A DNA stretch of 29,767 nt from JBJHCA01 sp050485785 (GTDB lineage Bacteria > Bacteroidota > Bacteroidia > Chitinophagales > Saprospiraceae), in the NCBI GenBank assembly GCA_050485785.1, contig JBJHCA010000038.1:1-29767 (forward strand), in the 5' to 3' direction. A program made the translations under genes and the position numbers. Within the stretch, counting starts at the first letter, position 1. Each line of letters begins with the position of its first letter. Positions 7,663-14,508 of the stretch are shown here, one piece after another. A model generated the notes under the pieces. It saw only the letters and a list, made by a program, of their open reading frames with translations. It made no database searches and was not told the origin of the DNA.

Positions 7663-9849
7663 CTACTGAATAATGATAAAAGGCAGAGAAAGATTAGCTT
7701 CGGCAGATTTCAGTTGTAACCTGTAATACCCGGCAGGCAAATAAGACAAGTTGATTTCATATCCGGATACCTGGAATTCAGTATTCAATGTTTGCTGTTT
7801 AACAACTTTGCCCTGAATGTTATAGACTATGAGTTCAAAGGTTGAAGACGCGGTCTGAGTTTCCATATACAGGTTAAAAATTCCGGTACCTGGGTTTGGT
7901 GCCAGGTAAGCATTGATTGTTTCAATAACCGGTGAAGTTGATGAAAAAACCACCTCATGGCATGGGGTTATGGCTGTGCAACCAGGTCTGATGATTCTCA
8001 ATGCATAGGAACCTTCATTGAAAGCAAGAAACAAGTGATAATCAGCCCCTTCAATGGGTTCAAATCCATTATTGCAATCCAGCCATTGGTATTCAGCATC
8101 ATTTTGCTCCAGAACGCCAAACACATCTTCGCCATAAACGATAATACTGTCAGGCATATGAACTACCTCAAGCATGAGAATAGTGCCATTGCACAACTCC
8201 CCTTCCGGGAACTCGATAAAATAAGCACCGGTTTCAGAATATGATAAGGTGTCAACTACATACGTTTCTCCACTGCAGATTGTGTCATAAACTGTGTTGA
8301 CCTCCTCAATATCAAGGTTTATCAGGGTAATATCGTAACAGCCGGCGTCGGGATTGGCTACATGCAGAAATGTGCCTGATGATGTGTACGTGGTTTCATC
8401 TAGCTGGAATAAACCACAGGCTTCATAAAAAACAGTGTCTATAAATGTCAGCCCACTGACCACATTGCAAAAAGGATTGCTAAGAGCCAGGTCTATTCTG
8501 TCGCGGAGATAAAATCCGGGTTGATCGCCGAACCCCTCAACAAAGTTAACCCCTACTCCGCTCACCAGGTGACAATAACTCATGATGGTTCCGCCATTGG
8601 AGGGCAATGGCGCATTGCAGCCTTCATTGTATCCGGCTTGGGGACCACAACCGTCAATGGCCGTGCCCATATTGTTCCAGAAGCAATTGTGTGTATGCGG
8701 TGAACCAATATTATGACCAAATTCGTGAGCAATCACTTTGGTAGACCACGAATAAATCGGAAAATCATTGAAAGTCAAACTGATCCCACTAACTGCTTTG
8801 TTCAGACCCGGGCTACACAAGGTATTGAGATAAGCTATGCCGCCGCCAATGGATCTAGTGGTTAAAAAATGTCCTAATCTGCTTTGAAAAGGCAGGCTTT
8901 GTTCAACAAAAACGGGTAACAAAGCACCGGTACTTCCTATAGATGCATAGGGATCAGGTTCAGTCCAAACATTGATCTCATTGAGGATCAGGTTGATGTT
9001 ATACTTGGCATACAGCATATTCATCTGATGATGAAGTGCTGATACATATTGCGCAACCCCCTGAACTCCTCCTAACTGATTGTGCATCTGGAAATCGCAT
9101 TCATAATACACAGTAATAAAGCGGCATGACAGTGCGCTGCGATCAGTGTGATCCAATGCCTCAGGCTTCAATCCGTTCAAATCATCAGCAGACCATACAT
9201 CCTCAGCACTGCAAGTGAATGGCATTGCTTCATGAACGCCATGGCTTCGGTAATACACATATAAATTCCGCTGCTCTCCATCAGTTTTGAGCGGTCCAAT
9301 TTCAAAAGTTCCTTCCGGGGAAAAAACAACACCAATAAGTCGGTCTGAGAAAACACTTAAGGCCACTTTCCCATCTGCGCCGGACTCCGTGACACCGTAG
9401 TAGTGCACTCCTCTGTCGAATTCGTAGGCCGTTGTGGCAAAATCAGCACTGACTCCTTGAAGGCTGATCCTGTTTCGGTAATCCACCCTTTCCAGCCGGA
9501 CAAACTCAATGCTGCCTTCCTGTGTAAGTGGCAATACCATCCTGATACTTGCCTGTTGTCTGTTTGCCAGTTGACTGATCATTTCAAGATCAGCTACATA
9601 AACATTCACATCTTCCGCTTCGCGTGGAATGGAAATGGCTGGGTCAGCTTCATAAAGCAAGCTGAACGGAGAGAATAAAAATTCCTCATCAGGGTGAAAC
9701 TCAGCCCGGGAAACGCTTTGAGCATTAGTTGCCCAACAAAGAGCTATCAAAAAAAGCACTGCAATGCTTCTAAGTTTCCTGAAATGGTAAACTGATCCAA
9801 AGAATGGACGTAAAAATGAAATCATCGTGAATAGAAAATAAGAAGGCAA
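7663..9849 (-). CDS. Secreted metzincin-type zinc metalloprotease with T9SS sorting domain
   Basis: Predicted exported protease (728 aa from ATG 9849; ATG 9825, MISFLRPFFG, is an equally good start). A signal peptide (RSIAVLFLIALCWATNAQS) is followed by a pro-region. The reprolysin-like catalytic domain carries HEFGHNIGSPH (HExxHxxGxxH zinc site, near residue 375) and a Met-turn in TIMSYC about 50 residues later, the two hallmarks of metzincins. After the protease come Cys-containing segments and a C-terminal type A T9SS domain starting at LAPNPGTGIFNLYM and ending LPAGYYRLQLKSAEANLSL. It probably degrades extracellular or host/prey protein; the substrate is unknown. It is divergent from the plsC-like gene. 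A TATTTTTG (9889-9896, minus) upstream could be its -7 element. Confidence 0.93.
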   Translation of the reverse strand: MPSYFLFTMISFLRPFFGSVYHFRKLRSIAVLFLIALCWATNAQSVSRAEFHPDEEFLFSPFSLLYEADPAISIPREAEDVNVYVADLEMISQLANRQQASIRMVLPLTQEGSIEFVRLERVDYRNRISLQGVSADFATTAYEFDRGVHYYGVTESGADGKVALSVFSDRLIGVVFSPEGTFEIGPLKTDGEQRNLYVYYRSHGVHEAMPFTCSAEDVWSADDLNGLKPEALDHTDRSALSCRFITVYYECDFQMHNQLGGVQGVAQYVSALHHQMNMLYAKYNINLILNEINVWTEPDPYASIGSTGALLPVFVEQSLPFQSRLGHFLTTRSIGGGIAYLNTLCSPGLNKAVSGISLTFNDFPIYSWSTKVIAHEFGHNIGSPHTHNCFWNNMGTAIDGCGPQAGYNEGCNAPLPSNGGTIMSYCHLVSGVGVNFVEGFGDQPGFYLRDRIDLALSNPFCNVVSGLTFIDTVFYEACGLFQLDETTYTSSGTFLHVANPDAGCYDITLINLDIEEVNTVYDTICSGETYVVDTLSYSETGAYFIEFPEGELCNGTILMLEVVHMPDSIIVYGEDVFGVLEQNDAEYQWLDCNNGFEPIEGADYHLFLAFNEGSYALRIIRPGCTAITPCHEVVFSSTSPVIETINAYLAPNPGTGIFNLYMETQTASSTFELIVYNIQGKVVKQQTLNTEFQVSGYEINLSYLPAGYYRLQLKSAEANLSLPFIIIQ

Positions 9850-9888
9850 GTTAGCAATAAAAACAGTTTACAATGCAAACAGGTAACT

Positions 9889-9896
9889 CAAAAATA
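9889..9896 (-). promoter_or_regulatory. Candidate -7 promoter element of the metalloprotease gene
   Basis: TATTTTTG on the minus strand fits TAnnTTTG exactly and lies 40-65 nt before the two possible ATG codons (9849, 9825). No clear -33 TTTG partner was found. Confidence 0.3.
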
Positions 9897-9969
9897 CGCC
9901 TCAGGTTTTTACTGTCCGGTATTTATTGTCCGGCATGTTTAGCTACAGTCATTTTTTTCATCTTTGCAC

Positions 9970-10734
9970 ATGATTAATGCGGTAAAGCGATATTTCCTGA
10001 GGTTTTTTCGAATATTATGGGGTGCGTATGGTATAACCTTGCTCGTGATACTCATTTCCACTACCCTTCTCACTGTGGGACTGGCCCGGCTTATATTCCG
10101 CGCTGACCCGGTATCGCTGGCATACCGGATCAGTAAAGTGTATATTTTGCCGGTTTTTTTTACTTGTTGTCTGATCAGGGTAAAAATTCTGAACAGGCAT
10201 TTGATACAAAAAAATACGGCATACGTGATCATCAGTAACCATACCAGTTTTCTGGATATACTTTGCAATGTGTATGCTTACCCATTTACACTTAACTTTT
10301 TGAGCAAAGCAGAAAACGTTCGTATTCCTTTGGCCGGCCCTTTTGTTAACTGGTATAGCGTTCTGGTTGAACGGGGAAACAGCAGATCCAGACAGAAGAG
10401 TTTTATGCAAATGGCCGAAATACTCAGACAAGGAATCTCCATCATGATCTATCCGGAAGGAACCAGAAATACCGGAAAATCACTGCTCAACCGCTTTCAT
10501 GACGGGGCTTTCAGGCTGGCAATTTCTACAGGCACGCCATTGGTGGTACTTACTTTGGTGAATACCGGTAAGTTAGCCAACCCTAAAAGGTACGTCTCAC
10601 TTAAGCCGGGAACCATTTATTGTGTTTACGATGAGCCCATTCAAACCGCAGGAATGTCAACGGAGAATATCGAATATCTCAAAACCACAGCCAGGGAACA
10701 AATGAGAAAAACACTGGAAACTTTTCAGAATTAG
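9970..10734 (+). CDS. plsC: 1-acyl-sn-glycerol-3-phosphate acyltransferase (PlsC family)
   Basis: Membrane-bound acyltransferase that probably converts lysophosphatidic acid to phosphatidic acid in phospholipid synthesis. From ATG 9970 (254 aa) the catalytic NHTSFLD (H91, D96; HX4D motif) and the substrate-binding YPEGTR (161-166) are clear, with block II GNSRSR between them. One N-terminal hydrophobic segment (about residues 20-42) and a second near 57-67 anchor it. The frame extends to a TTG at 9964, but a near-consensus -7 element CATCTTTG at 9959-9966 overlaps it, so ATG 9970 with a very short leader is favoured. The gene is divergent from the metalloprotease; the next gene starts 51 nt after its stop. 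Confidence 0.92.
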   Translation: MINAVKRYFLRFFRILWGAYGITLLVILISTTLLTVGLARLIFRADPVSLAYRISKVYILPVFFTCCLIRVKILNRHLIQKNTAYVIISNHTSFLDILCNVYAYPFTLNFLSKAENVRIPLAGPFVNWYSVLVERGNSRSRQKSFMQMAEILRQGISIMIYPEGTRNTGKSLLNRFHDGAFRLAISTGTPLVVLTLVNTGKLANPKRYVSLKPGTIYCVYDEPIQTAGMSTENIEYLKTTAREQMRKTLETFQN

Positions 10735-10785
10735 ATCGTCATAATGATGTAAACGCTTGCAGAAATTACCTAGTAAACTTTATAT

Positions 10786-11316
10786 ATGCTTAATATTATC
10801 AGGTCTCTTTTTTTGGGGATATCTTTTTGTGGGTGCTTTGCAGCACTGTGGCTGACTTCTTGTTCTCAGGGCAGCTCTGGAGGTTTTAGCCAATGTCCCG
10901 AATCTGTGCCATCAGCCATTTTTGGTGAAGTGAACCGCGAGGTGATCTCACATCAGTTTGACATGGACAATGAAAAGAGTACCGAGTACCTGGTGCTTGA
11001 AGGTGGTATCATCATTGAGCTGATCCAGACGGGGTGCAGCCCCATGCCACAGCATTTTACCTTCTACTGGCCGGCACAGGCCACCAAGTTCAATACCGAT
11101 GATATTGCCGGGCTGTCTGCTGAGGTCATGTTGTGGATCGGTAATCTTCATCCCGGCCTGGGCAGTCTGAGAGCATGGTCAACAGTATTTCAGGAGCTGG
11201 AAGGCAGCCTGCAAAACGGAGAGACCTTTGATGTGGATGACCGGTACAGTGCCCGTGCACATTTCATGCCCGGCGAAATGCAGAATATCCTTTATATTGA
11301 GCTGACCATGGTGTAA
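10786..11316 (+). CDS. Predicted lipoprotein of unknown function
   Basis: A 176-aa protein with a type II signal: hydrophobic segment GISFCGCFAALWLTSC ending in lipobox LTSC, then Ser-Gln-Gly and a Gly/Ser-rich linker, so it should be anchored in the outer or inner membrane. The mature part is acidic and looks folded (beta-rich segments STEYLVLEGGIIIEL and QNILYIELTMV), and I do not recognise the family. It sits 51 nt downstream of plsC and 25 nt upstream of the broken hydrolase on the same strand, so the three may share a transcript. Confidence 0.8.
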   Translation: MLNIIRSLFLGISFCGCFAALWLTSCSQGSSGGFSQCPESVPSAIFGEVNREVISHQFDMDNEKSTEYLVLEGGIIIELIQTGCSPMPQHFTFYWPAQATKFNTDDIAGLSAEVMLWIGNLHPGLGSLRAWSTVFQELEGSLQNGETFDVDDRYSARAHFMPGEMQNILYIELTMV

Positions 11317-11341
11317 TCTGTTCGCTTCAAACTACACTGCC

Positions 11342-12539
11342 ATGAAAGAATTATACAGGCATCCGGTGGTTCACAACCTTTGCTCACAGTGCAATGGCCC
11401 CATTACCTTCGGTCTCCTGAGTTTAATTTTCTTCTTCCTGTTCTCCATTGGACCGTGTAGTTTGGCCGCTCAGCATCCGTTAGATATAACTTCATTAACA
11501 TTGACTGATCCGGATCGCAATAATCGGCATATTCCGGTCATTGTATACTACCCGGCAACCCAGGCCGGTGAACAGACTGTCCCGGTTTCCGGAAGTTATC
11601 CGCTGTTTGTGATAGGTCATGAATTTGCCATGGGAGCCGGGTCCTATACTTCCCTTTCAGCCGGTTTGGTTGCCGAAGGCTTTGTTGTAGCGTTAACCAA
11701 CACTGAAACAAGCATACTCCCTCCGCCTGATCATCTGGAGTTTGGCAAGGATATTATCTTCACTGCCAATACTTTGCGTTCCATGTCTGCCGAAAATCCG
11801 TCATTCTTTCTATACGGCTCTATTTGGTAGCAATGCAGCAGTTGGAGGACACAGCATGGGAGGAGGAACATCAATAATTGCCCTGGCCGGGAATTCTGCA
11901 AATATTCAGGCCTATGTGGGTTTTTTATCCCGCTGAAACCAGTCCGTCTTCCATTGCTCAGGCAGAGAATTTATCATCGGTACCGGCCCTGATTTATTCA
12001 GGTACTCAAGACGGTGTAACGCCACCTCAGAATCACCAGGATCCTATCTATGACAATTGGGCTTCACCGAGTAAAATTCAGGTGTACATTGAAGGCGGAG
12101 GTCATTGTTACTTTGCTGACACTCAGCTCGCCTGCGATTTCGGAGAGCTGCTGTCTCCACCCGGGCCTTCTATTACACGGGAAAAGCAGCAGCAGATCAC
12201 TCTTAGATACCTTGTTCCTTTTCTTCATTGGAAGTTAAACGGCCTGAATCCCGAATCCATTTTTGATTCATCAATAGACAATGACCATGAAGTAAGTTAC
12301 CGCATAAATTGTTTAACTACCGGCACCGGAATGGTTATTCCGAAAAGAATCAATGTGCACTCGTTCCGGCACAGCATGTATTGCAGTTGAAGTGGGTATA
12401 TACAGCAACCATGGGCCGGTTGTTTACTTACAATTTGGAAAGTCGCCAAATTTACCTCGGTGAAAAATGGCTGCATCCCGGCTGGAATGCGATAGATATA
12501 TCCAAAATATCATCCGGTCAATGGTTACTGGAGCTGTGA
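11342..12539 (+). pseudogene. T9SS-exported alpha/beta hydrolase (dienelactone hydrolase/PETase-like), frameshifted
   Basis: One gene is spread over three reading frames. 11342-11820 encodes a signal peptide (LLSLIFFFLFSIGPCSLAAQ) and the hydrolase N-half (PVIVYYPATQ, FVIGHEFAMGAGSY). About 11820-11926 (second frame) encodes the nucleophile elbow GGHSMGGG. About 11923-12365 (third frame) carries FYPAETSPSS, the acid loop SGTQDGVTPP, the catalytic-His region GGGHCYF and SITREKQQQ. 12370-12539 (back in the second frame) gives PAQHVLQLKW to ISKISSGQWLLEL, a T9SS sorting-domain tail. The joins fall near 11811-11823, in the T6 run 11921-11926, and at 12361-12372, where the expected PNP of the sorting domain is missing. 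Ser, Asp and His are all still encoded. Decay is likeliest; sequencing error could explain the T6 site but hardly all three. Confidence 0.85.
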
Positions 12540-12668
12540 ACATCAGACCGGGTTTTCATATCAGATTTGTTTGTCAAGTTTTCCCGGTAACCTTTGCCTT
12601 CAACTGAACTCTTTTTCCGGAATTCTCTTAAGGTAGTGTTAAACAAAGGGAGTAAAGCGGCACAAAGT

Positions 12669-12698
12669 TTTGATAATGCCGTTATTGGTTTATATTTG
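12669..12698 (+). promoter_or_regulatory. Bacteroidota-type promoter for the Cys-rich repeat protein
   Basis: TTTG at 12669-12672 and TATATTTG at 12691-12698 match the -33 (TTTG) and -7 (TAnnTTTG) elements of the Bacteroidota primary sigma factor, separated by 18 nt. Transcription would begin near 12705, about 33 nt before the ATG at 12738. This is the best promoter match in the window. Confidence 0.7.
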
Positions 12699-12737
12699 CT
12701 CGTGTATTTCTCTTAACCTAAAATAAAACACCTACCT

Positions 12738-13178
12738 ATGAAAAAGATTCTCATGCTTTTCGCCGTAGTATCATTTGTCGGTCTTGGCTCTGCCATGGCT
12801 CAATGTGGTGCTGCAAAAGCTTCCACCGTATCGGCTGAAAAAGAAAAAACATCTTGCACAGCTGCTGAAAAAGCTGCCTGCACATCCTCTGCTGCACGTG
12901 CAGTGAATGTTGCTGCTGAAGCAGAAACCAAGAAATCATCTTGCAGCGGAAGCAAAGCTGAAGCTTCCAAAGAAACCTCAGCTGAATCAGAAGGCGGAAG
13001 CGCTATGAATGTTTCCGAAAAAAAGTCGTGCAGCCAGGCTGAAAAAGCTGCCTGCGCCGGCAAGTCATCATCTGCTGCTACTGCCGTTCAGGTATCCGCT
13101 GAAACTAAAAAAGCTTGTTGCAGCAAAGCTGAAAAAGCCGCTTGCAATAAAGCCAGTGCATCTTCCGGTTCGAAGTAG
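12738..13178 (+). CDS. Small exported Cys/Ala/Lys-rich repeat protein
   Basis: A 146-aa protein with a clear signal peptide (MKKILMLFAVVSFVGLGSAMAQ). The mature part is low-complexity (Ala, Ser, Lys, Glu) with nine cysteines, most in repeated short motifs: CTAAEKAAC, CSQAEKAAC and CSKAEKAAC, i.e. three copies of C-x2-AEKAAC, interleaved with Ser/Glu-rich linkers (ARAVNVAAEAET, ATAVQVSAET). The 18-base unit coding AEKAAC recurs at 12864, 13038 and 13128. No known fold was recognised. Regularly spaced cysteines in an exported protein suggest metal or metalloid binding or a redox role, but this is inference. It has its own strong promoter and a hairpin terminator, so it is a single-gene unit and perhaps highly expressed. 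Confidence 0.88.
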   Translation: MKKILMLFAVVSFVGLGSAMAQCGAAKASTVSAEKEKTSCTAAEKAACTSSAARAVNVAAEAETKKSSCSGSKAEASKETSAESEGGSAMNVSEKKSCSQAEKAACAGKSSSAATAVQVSAETKKACCSKAEKAACNKASASSGSK

Positions 13179-13197
13179 TTTGCAATAGTTTTGATTT

Positions 13198-13232
13198 AAA
13201 AAAGCCATGAAGTCAGACTTCATGGCTTTTTT
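13198..13232. terminator. Bidirectional hairpin terminator
   Basis: A perfect 16-bp inverted repeat (arms 13198-13213 and 13217-13232, loop CAG) begins with a run of A and ends with a run of T, with the GC-containing core GCCATGAAGT/ACTTCATGGC. It lies 20 nt after the Cys-rich gene and just beyond the stop of the convergent DoxX-like gene, so it can serve both strands. Confidence 0.9.
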
Positions 13233-13278
13233 TGTTGGTCTTGTAAAATTTACTTCATAAACAGACAAATGTGTTGAT

Positions 13279-13653
13279 CTACACAGATTCCTGGGATTTG
13301 AATAATCCGGCAGCCATCAATGCTCCTCCCATAAGTGAAAAATCCTTGAGCAGGTTCGACATCACTGAACCGGTTTCATCAGCACCCATAGCAGGAAGAT
13401 GAATACCCAGTACATAAATAAGTAATAGCAGCGCTAGCAACAATGAGGCCAGTCGAGCCATAATTCCTGTAATGATGGCAATGGCTGCCGCCAGCATGGC
13501 AAGCCCTGAAACAATGACCAATACATTAGCTGCAGGCCATCCATCCAGAACATACTGAGCAAGCATTCCGGTGTTCATCAGGTGAAAAATACCAAAAACG
13601 CCAAAAGGCAGTGCGAAAATGATTTTGGCTAATCGTCCGGTTAACACATCCAT
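13279..13653 (-). CDS. DoxX-like family membrane protein
   Basis: From ATG 13653 (124 aa; MDVLTGRLAKIIFALPFGVF) the protein has four hydrophobic segments, including GIFHLM after the first, ANVLVIVSGLAMLAAAIAII and LASLLLALLLLIYVLGIHLP. This is the size and layout of the DoxX/DoxD-like inner-membrane family. Their role is poorly defined; some members act in redox or thiosulfate metabolism. The frame stays open to 13746, but a promoter candidate (13716-13747) lies inside that extension, favouring the shorter start. It is convergent with the Cys-rich gene and shares its terminator. Confidence 0.8.
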   Translation of the reverse strand: MDVLTGRLAKIIFALPFGVFGIFHLMNTGMLAQYVLDGWPAANVLVIVSGLAMLAAAIAIITGIMARLASLLLALLLLIYVLGIHLPAMGADETGSVMSNLLKDFSLMGGALMAAGLFKSQESV

Positions 13654-13989
13654 AAATTGAAAATTTTGTGTGACTGTAAAGTGGATCGGGAATTGGCCCC
13701 TGATCCTATCAAAGGCCAAGATAACACAATGATCCGATCTTTTCAAAATAAAATACTACATCTATAGACTGAAGGTTGCCAATATACAACTCAATGGTTG
13801 CAACAGCATTATTTGATTTGGTGATTGCGCTCCCTGTATGTTATCCTGCACTGTGTCTGCTTCAGGTATCACCTGCTTACCGAAAATTGCACTCATGTTT
13901 CTTAACACATATTTAATGCTCCCGGCAGGTTTGCTGTAAAACATCGCTATAATGGTTCCGTTTTGATCTTGTATTGATCAAGGCCACCC
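13654..13989. other. Divergent intergenic region
   Basis: 336 bases between the DoxX-like gene and the 172-aa gene. Apart from the candidate promoter at 13716-13747 nothing was recognised. A 60-codon frame on the minus strand here has no features of a real gene. Confidence 0.5.
13716..13747 (-). promoter_or_regulatory. Candidate promoter of the DoxX-like gene
   Basis: On the minus strand, TTTG (13747-13744) and TATCTTGG (13723-13716, one mismatch in the T run and one at the final bases versus TAnnTTTG) are spaced by 20 nt. The start of transcription would fall near 13710, some 55 nt before ATG 13653. Confidence 0.35.
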
Positions 13990-14508
13990 ATGATGAATTT
14001 ACCCAACATACCTGAAATTTTTCAAGCTTCCGTCAAGGCAGTACTCGATGCCAATATTCGCTCTGTCAAAGGCCGGGATGAATCGGTGGAAGATATAGTG
14101 AGCCTGGTTCACAATACACTTGATTCACAAAAATACTCGCACACATATATACCGGCATTATACTATCAGGCCACCTATGCGGTGTCATCCCAATATCACC
14201 ACGTAACCCGCGAGATGATCCGCAAGGGATTTGAATTTAAGCCAGGACGCAATATTGCCGGCATGTATGAGCTTTCCAACTTTCTCATCCCTTTTCTGGA
14301 GCATTTATCGGCAGAGGATCATGTGCGGTTATTGCGATTGCACTTTTCTTCGGGATACCTGGACTCACTTGCCGGCAAGCTGCAGTTTTTCATCGAAGGA
14401 ACGGGTTTCCTGACGGATAAGGTCCGCTTACTCGAACAAAAAGTGGCAGCTTTGAATACGATCAGAAAATCGCCCCGTCCAATAACTGTGCCTGTTAACA
14501 AGCCCTGA
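13990..14508 (+). CDS. Hypothetical protein, probably helical and cytosolic
   Basis: A 172-aa protein with no signal peptide or membrane segment (a second in-frame ATG follows directly at 13993). The composition suggests mostly alpha-helix (IPEIFQASVKAVLDANIRSV; LSNFLIPFLEHLSAEDHVRL) and there is a short predicted coiled stretch near the end (LTDKVRLLEQKVAALNTIRK), then a Pro/Lys-rich tail. I do not recognise the family. Its last 14 bases overlap the end of the convergent topoisomerase-like gene. The close overlap says nothing certain about function, though the two 3' ends must be transcribed against each other. Confidence 0.7.
   Translation: MMNLPNIPEIFQASVKAVLDANIRSVKGRDESVEDIVSLVHNTLDSQKYSHTYIPALYYQATYAVSSQYHHVTREMIRKGFEFKPGRNIAGMYELSNFLIPFLEHLSAEDHVRLLRLHFSSGYLDSLAGKLQFFIEGTGFLTDKVRLLEQKVAALNTIRKSPRPITVPVNKP

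Noticed and set aside
13762..13944. 60-codon minus-strand frame
   Set aside because: Unremarkable composition, no start signal, no similarity recognised; probably chance.
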